64,000 nt of DNA from NCBI RefSeq assembly GCF_002091755.1, contig NZ_BDAI01000002.1, positions 248,001 through 312,000 of the forward strand, in the 5' to 3' direction. Every line of letters begins with the position of its first letter. The first letter of the stretch is position 1. Positions 44,094-52,790 of this stretch are shown here, in pieces. The stretch comes from Pseudomonas nitroreducens NBRC 12694 (lineage in GTDB: Bacteria > Pseudomonadota > Gammaproteobacteria > Pseudomonadales > Pseudomonadaceae). Below the pieces are notes generated by a model. The model saw only the letters and a list, made by a program, of their open reading frames with translations, was not told where the DNA came from and did no database searches. The translations under genes were made by a program, and so were the position numbers.

Positions 44094-45478
44094 CAGGAAT
44101 CGAAACCGATGCCAAAGGCATCGCAGGTCTTGAGCAGCAGGTCGCGGCGGCCGGTGCGGTCTTCCTTGGCCAGCGAGCGTTGGGCGAGCTTCACGCCGAG
44201 GTAGCGCAGCGGCTCGGGCGGGAAGGGGAAGGGCTTCTGCGAGGTCATGCGCAGCTGGGTGCGTTCGGTGCGCTCGCCACCCAGCTGGTCGAGCATGTTC
44301 AGCGCGGCGAAACGGCTGGCCGACACGCCCTGGCCGGTGAAGCCCAGCGCATAGGCGACGCGGCCGCCCAGCACGCAGCCGGTGAACAGCGTGGTGCGCG
44401 CCGAGGTGTCGATGATGCCGCCCCAGGCATGGCTGAACTCGACCGGGCCGAGCTGCGGGAAAGCCTCGCGGAACTGTCCGGCCAGGCGCTCGAAGCTTTC
44501 CGGGCGCTGGGTCAGGGACTCGTCGCGGCGGTTGCCGAAGTGGTAGATGGCGTCGAAGCCTGCCCAGAGGATGCGGTTATCAGCGGTCTTGCGCAGGTAA
44601 TGGAACTGGTTGCCGGCGTCGGCGATACCGTAGCGGTCGACCCAGCCGATGGCACGCAGCTGCTCGTCAGTGAGCGGCTGGGTGACCAGCGAATAGTCGT
44701 ACACCGGGATCACGCTGGAATTCAGGTGGCCGAGCAGCGGCGGTGCAATATTGGTCGCCAGGGCGATCTGCCCGGCCTCCAGCTCGCCACGATCGCAGCG
44801 CAGCATCAGGCGGTCGCCGCGCTGGTGCAACTCGTGCACGGGGGTGTTCTCGAACAGCTCGACGCCTTGTTTCAGGCAGACGCGACGCAGCTCGGCGGCC
44901 ATTTTCGCCGGGTTGAGCAGTGCATAGTTGGGCTCGAACACGCCGGCCTGGTAGGCGGGTGAGTCCAGTTTGTCGGCCAGTTGCGCCTTGTCGAGGAACT
45001 CCGAGGCGATGCCAAAGCGCTCGTAGTTGCGCTGCATGCTGCGCAGGCCGTCGACCTGCCAGGGTTGGGCGGCAACGCTGAGCTTGCCGCGGCGCTCGAA
45101 TTCGACGTCCATGCCGAAGCGCTTCAGGTCCGCTTCGAATTCGTCGAGGTTCTGTCGGCCCAGGCGTACCAGGGTTTCGGCTTCTTCCGGCCAACGGCGC
45201 AGTGCATTGCCGACACCGTGGGAAATGCTCGGCGCGCAGAAGCCGCCGTTGCGCCCACTGGCTTCGCCGCCGCAGCGCCGCGCCTCCACCACCGCGATGC
45301 TTGCACCAGGCCAGCGCAGGCGGGCGTGGAGGGCGGTCCAGAGACCGGTGAAGCCGCCGCCGACCACCACCAGGTCGAAGCGGCGATCCGCTTCCAGCGC
45401 CGGTGCGGCGGGAGCGGGGTCGAGGGTGTCGAGCCAGTAGGGTCTGGGAGTGGCGTGCGCAAGTGGGGCGGATGTCAT
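44093..45478 (-). CDS. FAD-dependent amine/amino acid oxidoreductase, PuuB-like
   Basis: The 461-residue product has the FAD Rossmann motif VVVGGGFTGLWTAL near residue 37, VVEARRCGGEASGRNGGF and a C-terminal GFTGQGVS, all typical of the DAO superfamily members such as gamma-glutamylputrescine oxidase PuuB. It should oxidise a primary or secondary amine, giving an aldehyde and ammonia. The start MTSAPLAHATPRPYWLDTLD was chosen as in relatives. It is divergent from the SnoaL-AraC regulator. The aldehyde dehydrogenase nearby could use its product. Confidence 0.88.
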   Translation of the reverse strand: MTSAPLAHATPRPYWLDTLDPAPAAPALEADRRFDLVVVGGGFTGLWTALHARLRWPGASIAVVEARRCGGEASGRNGGFCAPSISHGVGNALRRWPEEAETLVRLGRQNLDEFEADLKRFGMDVEFERRGKLSVAAQPWQVDGLRSMQRNYERFGIASEFLDKAQLADKLDSPAYQAGVFEPNYALLNPAKMAAELRRVCLKQGVELFENTPVHELHQRGDRLMLRCDRGELEAGQIALATNIAPPLLGHLNSSVIPVYDYSLVTQPLTDEQLRAIGWVDRYGIADAGNQFHYLRKTADNRILWAGFDAIYHFGNRRDESLTQRPESFERLAGQFREAFPQLGPVEFSHAWGGIIDTSARTTLFTGCVLGGRVAYALGFTGQGVSASRFAALNMLDQLGGERTERTQLRMTSQKPFPFPPEPLRYLGVKLAQRSLAKEDRTGRRDLLLKTCDAFGIGFDS

Positions 45479-45630
45479 CGGAAAACTCCGGCAGAATGTC
45501 GGAAGAAAAAGCGGTCTTCGGGCCGCGTCCGAGTTTTGTAATCGCTCCGGGGGGCCAGGCATACGGTCCGCTGCTCTTTGCGGGCACGCCCGGAGCAGGA
45601 AATGCCGGCCGAGACCGGCAGGGGAAAACA

Positions 45631-46458
45631 ATGATCGAAGAACAGGGCTGGAGCTCCACGCTCGACGGCACGACTCACCAGCCCGACCCGGCCAGCGCCG
45701 CTACTCACGCGGTGGTCATGCGTTACCACCAGGCCTGGCGCCGGCATGACATCGAGGCGCTGATGGCGCTGTTCGACCCGCAGGTGGAGTACAACGATTT
45801 CTTCCAGGGGCGGCGGATCGCGCCGAGCGAACTGCGCGAGTACCTGCAGACCAGCATGCCGGCGGCGGGAGATGAGTCGCAGGTCTACACCGATCGCCTG
45901 CGGGTGGACGGTGACACGGCCTTCCTGCAGTACCAGGTGACCCTGCGCGGCACGCAAGGGCTGGTGTCCTTCCGCACCACCGAGGCCTATACCGTGCGCG
46001 ATGGCCGGATCATCCGGGTCAACGAGCACGCCGCGTTGATCGGTCAGCCGCAGAAAGCGGCCAGTGAGCCGCAACCGCGCATGGCCGACAGCCGGCTGGG
46101 GCTCTCAGCGCGGCAGCTGAGCCAGCTCGGCGGCGATATCCAGCAGTATTTCCAGCAGACCCGGCCGTTCCTCAATCCCGACCTGGACATGCCCCAGGTC
46201 GCAGCGGCCACCGGCTATACGCGCAACCAGATTTCCTACTTCCTCAACCAGGTGCTGGGCCTGAGCTTCTACCAGTACCTGAACCAGCTGCGCCTGCGCC
46301 ACCTGCTCGGCCAACTCGACGGCGCCACCAGCGTCACGCGCATCGACGAACTGGCTCGGGCGGCGGGCTTCCGTTCGCTGTCGACCTTCTACCGATGCTT
46401 CCGCGAGGAGACGGGGCTGTCGCCCAAGGCCTATCTGGAGCAGAAGGCAGCGCTGTAG
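45631..46458 (+). CDS. SnoaL/NTF2-like domain fused to AraC DNA-binding domain
   Basis: This 275-residue protein joins an N-terminal NTF2-like domain (about 25-145: RYHQAWRRHDIEALMALFDP, GRIIRVNEHAALIG) to a C-terminal AraC-type helix-turn-helix pair (about 185-270: MPQVAAATGYTRNQISYFLN and IDELARAAGFRSLSTFYRCF, GLSPKAYLEQ). NTF2-like domains bind small ligands, so the fusion should sense a compound, perhaps the amine handled by the divergent oxidase. GGGG lies upstream of the ATG. The start was chosen because the upstream part of the frame has no family match. Confidence 0.87.
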   Translation: MIEEQGWSSTLDGTTHQPDPASAATHAVVMRYHQAWRRHDIEALMALFDPQVEYNDFFQGRRIAPSELREYLQTSMPAAGDESQVYTDRLRVDGDTAFLQYQVTLRGTQGLVSFRTTEAYTVRDGRIIRVNEHAALIGQPQKAASEPQPRMADSRLGLSARQLSQLGGDIQQYFQQTRPFLNPDLDMPQVAAATGYTRNQISYFLNQVLGLSFYQYLNQLRLRHLLGQLDGATSVTRIDELARAAGFRSLSTFYRCFREETGLSPKAYLEQKAAL

Positions 46459-46531
46459 TTGAAGGTGCTGCCCCTGGCTATCCTGCTGTAGGCGGCAAGG
46501 GGCGGCTTACTTACCCATCAAGGATGATGCT

Positions 46532-46909
46532 ATGAACCTGTTGAAGTGGGCGATCTGCCTGATCATGCTCGCTGCCTTCGCGAAGATGTGCAGCATGGAG
46601 TCCGATAGCCGCAATGGTCCCAGGGCCGATGCCGTGGTGGAGAGCACCGAGGTAGTGCGCGAGTTGGGGTCGAAGAACAGTTCTCCGCCAGCGAAATACC
46701 ACGTCTACGCACACTACGTTTATGAGGTCGGCGGCAGGGAGTATCGTGCCCGCTATCTGGTCGCAATCACGGCACGCGAGTCGCGCGCTAACCAGGAAGC
46801 AGCCCAGTTTCCCGCTGGGCGGCCGATTACGATTGGCTACAACCCGAAGAAGCCTGCTTATTCGGTCATCGTCGTGCCGGAGATTCCACGCTTCCACGCG
46901 GTTCTTTGA
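46532..46909 (+). CDS. DUF3592-like membrane-anchored protein
   Basis: The 125-residue product has one N-terminal membrane segment (LKWAICLIMLAAFAKMC) and a DUF3592-like beta domain (KYHVYAHYVYEVGGREYRAR, PITIGYNPKKPAYSVI). AAGGATGATGCT precedes the ATG. The gene is lower in GC than its neighbours and stands alone, so it may be a recent arrival. Function unknown. Confidence 0.75.
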   Translation: MNLLKWAICLIMLAAFAKMCSMESDSRNGPRADAVVESTEVVRELGSKNSSPPAKYHVYAHYVYEVGGREYRARYLVAITARESRANQEAAQFPAGRPITIGYNPKKPAYSVIVVPEIPRFHAVL

Positions 46910-47048
46910 GGTCGGGTGCGGGTCGTTGCGCGCTTCCCGGGCGTCCGCTCCGCGCGTGCCCGCATGCACGGCGTCCGCGTTATCAACCCCGTGTCCATTT
47001 CCCTATGCTCGCCCGACAAGCATTCCAACAAGCTCAGGAGACCTTCGC

Positions 47049-48521
47049 ATGCGCGACCAGCTCTATATCGATGGCCAGTGGCAGGCACCCGCACAGGGCG
47101 GCCGCTTCGAGGTGTACGAACCGTCCAGCGAAGCAGTGCTGACCGAGGTTGCCGCTGCTACCGGTGAGGATGTGGATCGTGCCGTGAAGTCTGCGCGTCG
47201 GGCCTTCGATGAAGGCGAATGGGGCCGGAGCACCGGCAAGGAGCGCGCCGGCTACCTGCGCGCCATCGCCGACAACCTGCGTGGCCGCCGCGAGGACCTG
47301 GCCCGCCTGGAAGTGCAGGACAACGGCAAGCCGCTTCCCGAAGCACAGTGGGATATCGACGACGCCATTGGCTGCTTCGACTACTACGCCGAGCTGGCCG
47401 AGGGGCTGAACGGCGAGGGCGAAGTGGTGGCGCTGCCCGACGAGCGTTTCGCCTGCCGCGTGCTGCGCGAGCCGGTCGGCGTGGCCGGGCAGATCATCCC
47501 GTGGAACTACCCGCTGCTGATGGCTTCGTGGAAGGTCGCGCCGGCGCTGGCCGCAGGCTGCACCGCCGTGCTCAAGCCTTCGGAACTGACTCCGCTGACC
47601 GCTCTGGAACTGGCCGCCGCCGCCGATGCCGTGGGCCTGCCCAAGGGCGTGCTCAACGTGGTCACCGGCCTGGGTCGCGGCGCCGGCTCGCCGCTTTCGG
47701 CGCATCCGGGCGTGGACAAGCTGGCCTTCACCGGCAGCGTGCCCACCGGGCGCGCGATCATGCAGGCGGCAGCCCAGGACATCAAGAACGTCAGCCTGGA
47801 GCTGGGTGGCAAGTCGGCCTTCATCGTTTTCGATGATGCGGATGTCGAAGCGGCCGTGGAGTGGATCCTGTTCGGCATCTTCTGGAACCAGGGCCAGGTG
47901 TGCAGCGCCACCTCGCGCCTGCTGGTGCAGGATGGCCTGCATGACCGGCTGATCGAGCGCCTGGTGGAGGAAACCCGTCGCATCACCATCGGCAATGGCC
48001 TGGAGCCGGGCGTGCTGCTCGGCCCGCTGGTCAGCGCCGGCCAGCACGCCAAGGTGCTGCAGGCCATCGAAGCCGGCGTGCGCGATGGCGCAAAGCTGGC
48101 CACCGGCGGCAAGCGCCCGGCGCATCGGGACAAGGGCTGGTTCGTCGAGCCGACGGTGTTCATCGATTCGCCGCTGGAGAGCGCCCTGTGGCGCGAGGAA
48201 ATCTTCGGCCCGGTGCTCGCCGTGCGCCGCTTCAAGGATGAAGCCGAGGCGCTGCGCCTGGCCAACGACAGCCAGTTCGGCCTGGCGGCAGCGGTAATGT
48301 CCGCCGACCCGGCGCGTTGCCAGCGCGTGAGCCGTGGCCTGCGCGCCGGCATCGTCTGGGTCAACTGCTCGCAACCGACCTTCACCCAGGCGCCCTGGGG
48401 CGGCTACAAGCAGAGCGGCATCGGCCGCGAGCTGGGCGTGTGGGGCCTGGACAACTACCTGGAGACCAAGCAGGTCACCGAGTACCTCAGCGACCAGCCT
48501 TGGGGCTGGTACATCAAGTAA
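47049..48521 (+). CDS. Aldehyde dehydrogenase, betaine-aldehyde/PuuC type
   Basis: The 490-residue product has all key residues: Asn153 in PWNYP, Glu251 in LELGGKS and Cys285 in GQVCSATSR, and the FGPV and YKQSGIGRELG motifs. It is close to betaine aldehyde and 4-aminobutyraldehyde dehydrogenases, which turn amino aldehydes into acids with NAD+. The start MRDQLYIDGQWQ has AGGAG upstream. It could take the aldehyde made by the PuuB-like oxidase 1.5 kb away; the genes are not co-transcribed with it. Confidence 0.9.
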   Translation: MRDQLYIDGQWQAPAQGGRFEVYEPSSEAVLTEVAAATGEDVDRAVKSARRAFDEGEWGRSTGKERAGYLRAIADNLRGRREDLARLEVQDNGKPLPEAQWDIDDAIGCFDYYAELAEGLNGEGEVVALPDERFACRVLREPVGVAGQIIPWNYPLLMASWKVAPALAAGCTAVLKPSELTPLTALELAAAADAVGLPKGVLNVVTGLGRGAGSPLSAHPGVDKLAFTGSVPTGRAIMQAAAQDIKNVSLELGGKSAFIVFDDADVEAAVEWILFGIFWNQGQVCSATSRLLVQDGLHDRLIERLVEETRRITIGNGLEPGVLLGPLVSAGQHAKVLQAIEAGVRDGAKLATGGKRPAHRDKGWFVEPTVFIDSPLESALWREEIFGPVLAVRRFKDEAEALRLANDSQFGLAAAVMSADPARCQRVSRGLRAGIVWVNCSQPTFTQAPWGGYKQSGIGRELGVWGLDNYLETKQVTEYLSDQPWGWYIK

Positions 48522-48556
48522 GCTGAAACTACCGGCTCAACGTCGGGCATTTGCGT

Positions 48557-48634
48557 ATGAGCGGACTTCGTCCGCGATCGATACCCGGCGGCTCTGGGCT
48601 GGCCGGTGACACATCGCGGACAAAGTCCGCTCCT
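48557..48634. repeat. REPIN of a second family
   Basis: ATGAGCGGACTTCGTCCGCG (from 48557) and CGCGGACAAAGTCCGCTCCT (to 48634) are inverted copies of a REP type different from 34870. A further variant, TAGGAGTGGGCGATGCCCGC (48665-48684), follows. Confidence 0.8.
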
Positions 48635-48730
48635 GCGTTCGACGGGAGCCGCGCCGGTTTCCTGTAGGAGTGGGCGATGCCCGCGATCACGCTTACGGCG
48701 TGCTCCTTCAGGTCAGTGCCATCGTTTCGG

Positions 48731-49645
48731 CTAAATCAGCCCCTTCCCCTGCAAATGCTCGCGCAGGTAGTCGATGAACACCCGCACCTTGCGCGTGCTC
48801 CTTCGGTGCGGCAGGTAAAGCACATGCACCCATGGCCCGAATGCACTCTGGTCGCGCCAGCAATCCGGTAGTTGCTCCACCAGCTCGCCGCGTTCGAGGT
48901 AGGGCAACGCGCTCCATTGCGGCAGGAATTGCAGGCCCTGGCCATCCAGCAGGCACGACAGCAGGAAGTCGTAGTTGTCGCTGGCCACGCGCGGTATCGG
49001 CTGGCGGATACGGATGCGCTCGCCGTCCCGCTGCACCCACCAGAAATTCCGGTTCAGCAACGGGTGGCGGAAGATCAGCCAGTCGTGCTGCTCGTAGTTC
49101 TCCAGGGTCACATCCAGGCCCTTGCGTGCGAGGTATGTCGGGCTCGCGCAGAGCAGCAGGCGGTTTTCCAGGAGTGGCTGGGCGATCACGTCCGGCAGGT
49201 CGATGGGGCCGTCGCGCAGGGCGAGGTCGTAGCCGCCTTCCACCAGATCGGCGAACTCGTCGGCCAGGTCGACCTCCAGGCGCACTTGCGGGTGTTCGCG
49301 CAGGAAGCGGCAGCACACGGCATTGAAGAAGGCCGGCGCGAAGGAGGGCGGGGCGGCGATGCGCAGGCTGCCGCGCAATTCGGTCTGCAACTGCTCCACT
49401 TCCTCCTCGGCTCGCTGCAGTTGCACCAGCGCCTGGCGCGCACCTTCCAGGTAGATGTGCCCGGCCTCGGTCAGCGCCATGCGCCGCGTGGTGCGTTCGA
49501 ACAGGCGCTGGCCCAGTTCGGCCTCCAGCTGTGCGACGCCCTTGGTGATCGCCGAGGGCGTCTTGCCCAGCTGTTCGGCGGCGCGGCTGAAGCCGCCATG
49601 GTCGGCGGTGGCGACGAACATCGTCAGGGCGGTCATCTTGTCCAT
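48731..49645 (-). CDS. LysR-family regulator
   Basis: The 304-residue product has the typical N-terminal helix-turn-helix (ALTMFVATADHGGFSRAAEQ, TPSAITKGVAQLEAELG) and ligand domain. It belongs to the large CrgA/DmlR-like group (RTTRRMALTEAG). It is divergent from the amidohydrolase gene with a 106-bp gap, so it probably controls the amidohydrolase-C45-MHS set. Confidence 0.9.
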   Translation of the reverse strand: MDKMTALTMFVATADHGGFSRAAEQLGKTPSAITKGVAQLEAELGQRLFERTTRRMALTEAGHIYLEGARQALVQLQRAEEEVEQLQTELRGSLRIAAPPSFAPAFFNAVCCRFLREHPQVRLEVDLADEFADLVEGGYDLALRDGPIDLPDVIAQPLLENRLLLCASPTYLARKGLDVTLENYEQHDWLIFRHPLLNRNFWWVQRDGERIRIRQPIPRVASDNYDFLLSCLLDGQGLQFLPQWSALPYLERGELVEQLPDCWRDQSAFGPWVHVLYLPHRRSTRKVRVFIDYLREHLQGKGLI

Positions 49646-49751
49646 GAATTGCTTCCTGGCAGGAACAGAAGTTGTGCGGGAAGTCGGTGTTAAAGGCGCC
49701 GGGGCTTTTGCTTAACCTTCTTCGCAGACCAACAATAACGAAGGCTTTGCG

Positions 49752-51488
49752 ATGAAACTACTGATTCCGGCGCTGGTATCCGCCGCTTGCGCTTTTTCCT
49801 CGATGGAAACGATGGCCGCCGCCGACCTGATCTTCCATGGCGGCAAGGTCTACACCGCCGAACCTGGCCAGGCATTGCAGCAGGCGGTGGCGGTGGAGAA
49901 CGGCCGCATTCTCGCCGTCGGTTCCGACGCGCAGATCCTCAAGCTCAAGCAACCGGAAACGACCGTCATCGACCTGCATGGCCAGGTGCTGATGCCCGGT
50001 TTCATTGACGCTCATACCCACCTGGTCAAGGGCGGCCTGCAGATGCTCCAGGCCAACCTGGACAACCAGGACCTGCCGCTCGCCGAGTTCGAGGGCAAGC
50101 TGCGCCAGTGGCGCGAGGATGGCCGCGCGCGACGTGGCCGGTTCCTCTATGTCGGCGGCGTGCCCACGGCGTACTGGGACGAAATCGGTGAGCTGCAGCG
50201 GCGCTTCAACCAGGGCGAATGGGCTGATCAGCCGATCCTCCTGGCCGGTGGCGACTACCACACCGGCTGGGCCAACCAGGCGTTGCTGAAACTGGCCGGC
50301 ATCGACGCCGCCAAGGTCAAGTCGTTGCAGGGTGAGGAGCAGGCCACCATCGGCCACGGTGCCGACGGTACGCCCAATGGTTTCCTGGTGGACGCCGGTC
50401 TCTATCCGGTGCAGGCACTGCTGCCGCTGCCGAGCGATGACGAGCTGCTCAAGGCGCTGAAAGGCGCGCAGAGCTATTACCATGAGCTGGGTATCACCGG
50501 CTGGATGGAGCCCCTGGCGAACGAGAATCCCGGTGGCGACATCCACAACGACTCTGTTGGCGTGCTGCCGGCCTACAAGCTGCTGGCGGAGCAGGGCGGG
50601 CTGACCGCGCATGTCGCTGCGCTGCTGATGGCCGATTCGAAGGCGACCCCGGCTGACCTCGACGAACTGGACAAGGTGCGCCAGCAGTTCATCGATGTCC
50701 CCAACCTGACGCTGCCGGGCATCAAGATCTTCGCTGACGGCGTGGCCGAGGTGCCGGCGCAGAGCGCGGCAATGCTCGAGCCCTACAGCAACTCGAAGAA
50801 GTACGGCGAACTGCTGATCGACCCCAAGCACTTCGGCGAACTGGTCAGCGCCGCCGACGCCCGCGGCTGGCTGGTGCACATCCACGCCATCGGCGACCGG
50901 GCGGTGCGCGAATCGCTCAATGGCATCGAGCAGGCGCGCAAGGATCGCCATAGCGGCATCCCGCACTCGATCACCCACCTGCAGATGGTCAACCCGAAGG
51001 ATTTCCCGCGCTTCAAGGCGCTCGACGTGATCGCTGCCATGCAGCTCTATTGGGCGGCCGCCGACGAGAATAGCGTCGATCTGGTCAAGCCCTACGTCAG
51101 TGCCATGGCTTTCCTGCACATGTACCCGGCACGCTCGCTGCTGAAGCATGGCGCGACCATCTCCGGCGCCAGCGACTGGCCGATCACCACACCCGATCCG
51201 TGGAAGGCCATCTACCAGGCGATCCAGCGCGTCGGCCCGAAAGGCGTGCTCAACGCCGCCGAGGACATCGACCGGCAGACCATGTTCCAGGCCTATACCC
51301 TCAACGCCGCGCGCACCATCCGCCTGGAGGACCGCATCGGCTCGCTGAAGCCGGGCAAGCAGGCTGACCTGATCCTGCTCGACCGCGATGTGTTCACGGT
51401 CAAGCCGGAAGCGCTGCGTGACACCCGGGTGCTCAAGACCTGGTTCGCCGGCCGCGAAGTCTATAGTCGTTCGAGCGACAAACTCTGA
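49752..51488 (+). CDS. Exported YtcJ-type metal-dependent amidohydrolase
   Basis: The 578-residue product has a signal peptide (IPALVSAACAFSSMETMAAA) and the amidohydrolase fold with metal pair His88/His90 in MPGFIDAHTHLVKGG, later HIHAIGDRAV and SGASDWPI. It is of the YtcJ/NfdA group (N-substituted formamide deformylase relatives). It should hydrolyse amides outside the cytoplasm. The next gene encodes a C45 acyltransferase-like enzyme, so the set probably degrades an N-acylated compound. Confidence 0.88.
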   Translation: MKLLIPALVSAACAFSSMETMAAADLIFHGGKVYTAEPGQALQQAVAVENGRILAVGSDAQILKLKQPETTVIDLHGQVLMPGFIDAHTHLVKGGLQMLQANLDNQDLPLAEFEGKLRQWREDGRARRGRFLYVGGVPTAYWDEIGELQRRFNQGEWADQPILLAGGDYHTGWANQALLKLAGIDAAKVKSLQGEEQATIGHGADGTPNGFLVDAGLYPVQALLPLPSDDELLKALKGAQSYYHELGITGWMEPLANENPGGDIHNDSVGVLPAYKLLAEQGGLTAHVAALLMADSKATPADLDELDKVRQQFIDVPNLTLPGIKIFADGVAEVPAQSAAMLEPYSNSKKYGELLIDPKHFGELVSAADARGWLVHIHAIGDRAVRESLNGIEQARKDRHSGIPHSITHLQMVNPKDFPRFKALDVIAAMQLYWAAADENSVDLVKPYVSAMAFLHMYPARSLLKHGATISGASDWPITTPDPWKAIYQAIQRVGPKGVLNAAEDIDRQTMFQAYTLNAARTIRLEDRIGSLKPGKQADLILLDRDVFTVKPEALRDTRVLKTWFAGREVYSRSSDKL

Positions 51489-51549
51489 TCCAGCCAGAGC
51501 GCCGCGGCGCTCTGGCTTCTTGAAATAAAGCAATTGCAGGAGCCTTGCC

Positions 51550-52629
51550 GTGATCCTTCACACCTTCACCACCGACATCCGCGACCCGCTGCAGCGTGGC
51601 CGGCAGATCGGCGAAACCTTCTCCGAGCAGATCCGCCAGACCGTGGCGCTGTACCTGGACTTCTTCCCGCGCGTCGGCGTGGAGATCGACAAGGCACGGG
51701 CCATCGGCGAGGGCAGCCTGTCCGCGCTGGCCGACTGGTGCCCGGCGCTGGCGAAGGAAGTGGAGGGCCTGGCCCTGGGCGCCGGCCTGCCGCTGTGGCA
51801 GCTGGCAGCGCTGAATGCGCGCACCGAAGTGCTGGCGGTGATGCCCGCACAGCCGGTGGAGGGCGAGTGCTCCACTTCCGTCCATGCGCCCGCCGGCGCC
51901 ATCGCACCGCGCAGCCTGCAGACCTGGGACTGGCACGACAGCCTGGTGCCCCACGGCCTGCTGCTGGGCTTCACCGGCAGCACCGGCCTGACCGCCAAGT
52001 TGTTCACCGAGTTCGGCATGCTCGGCAAGATCGGCGTGAACAGCGCGGGCCTGGGCGTGCACTTCAACATCCTGCACCACGAGAGCGACAACGGTAGCGC
52101 CGGTGTGCCGGTACACGCCATCGCCCGCCGCGTGCTGGAAGAAGCCACCAGCGTCACCGAGGCCATCGACATGGCGCGCTCGGCGCGGGTCAGTGCGTCC
52201 ACCGTGCTCAGCGTGTTCACCCGCAACGATGTGCGCGCGCGTGCCGCGAGCATCGAGATGAGCCCGGCGCACACCGCCGTGGTGGTGCCGCGCGAAGATG
52301 GCTGGCTATTGCATACCAACCACTTCCTCGACGGCGAACTGAGCTGGGGGGAGCGTACCGCGGATGTCTCCACCACCTACGCGCGCCTGGAGCACCTCAA
52401 GGCGGCCACCACCGGCATGACCGGCAAGGCCCTGGGCGAACGTGCCGACGCCTTCTGTGGCGCCGGCGGCGACCAGGCGGTGGTGTGCTTCCATCCGGAC
52501 ATGTCCGAGCCGGACACCGAGCGCTGGGAAACCCTGCTGAGCATCGGCCTGGACACCGCCGGTTGCGCGCTGGAGTACGTGGCTGGTACGCCGAAGAAAA
52601 TGGCCGATGAGGGCTTCCTGCGGTTCTAG
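51550..52629 (+). CDS. C45 (penicillin acyltransferase-like) Ntn hydrolase
   Basis: The 359-residue product starts with GTG (51550), and the family N terminus (MILHTFTTDIRDPLQRGRQI) fits. Cys107 in EGECSTSVHAP is the expected autoproteolytic nucleophile, at nearly the same place as Cys103 of fungal acyl-CoA:6-APA acyltransferase. TWDWHDSLVPHG and GKIGVNSAGLGV are also family motifs. The residue before Cys is Glu, whereas the fungal enzyme has Gly. It should hydrolyse or transfer N-acyl groups. AGGAG lies in the leader. Confidence 0.88.
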   Translation: MILHTFTTDIRDPLQRGRQIGETFSEQIRQTVALYLDFFPRVGVEIDKARAIGEGSLSALADWCPALAKEVEGLALGAGLPLWQLAALNARTEVLAVMPAQPVEGECSTSVHAPAGAIAPRSLQTWDWHDSLVPHGLLLGFTGSTGLTAKLFTEFGMLGKIGVNSAGLGVHFNILHHESDNGSAGVPVHAIARRVLEEATSVTEAIDMARSARVSASTVLSVFTRNDVRARAASIEMSPAHTAVVVPREDGWLLHTNHFLDGELSWGERTADVSTTYARLEHLKAATTGMTGKALGERADAFCGAGGDQAVVCFHPDMSEPDTERWETLLSIGLDTAGCALEYVAGTPKKMADEGFLRF

Positions 52630-52790
52630 AGGCAAACGGGTGAGGGCAATGTCCGAGCGCTGAAGTTCGCTTCACCGCCGATCGTAAAACGTCACAACGC
52701 AACTACTCAATTTCAGAACTTACGCCCCCGTGGCAGCCCACCGGCCGCCGCGCAGGTTTCGTATTGCCACAAAAACAAGAGTGAACCGCC

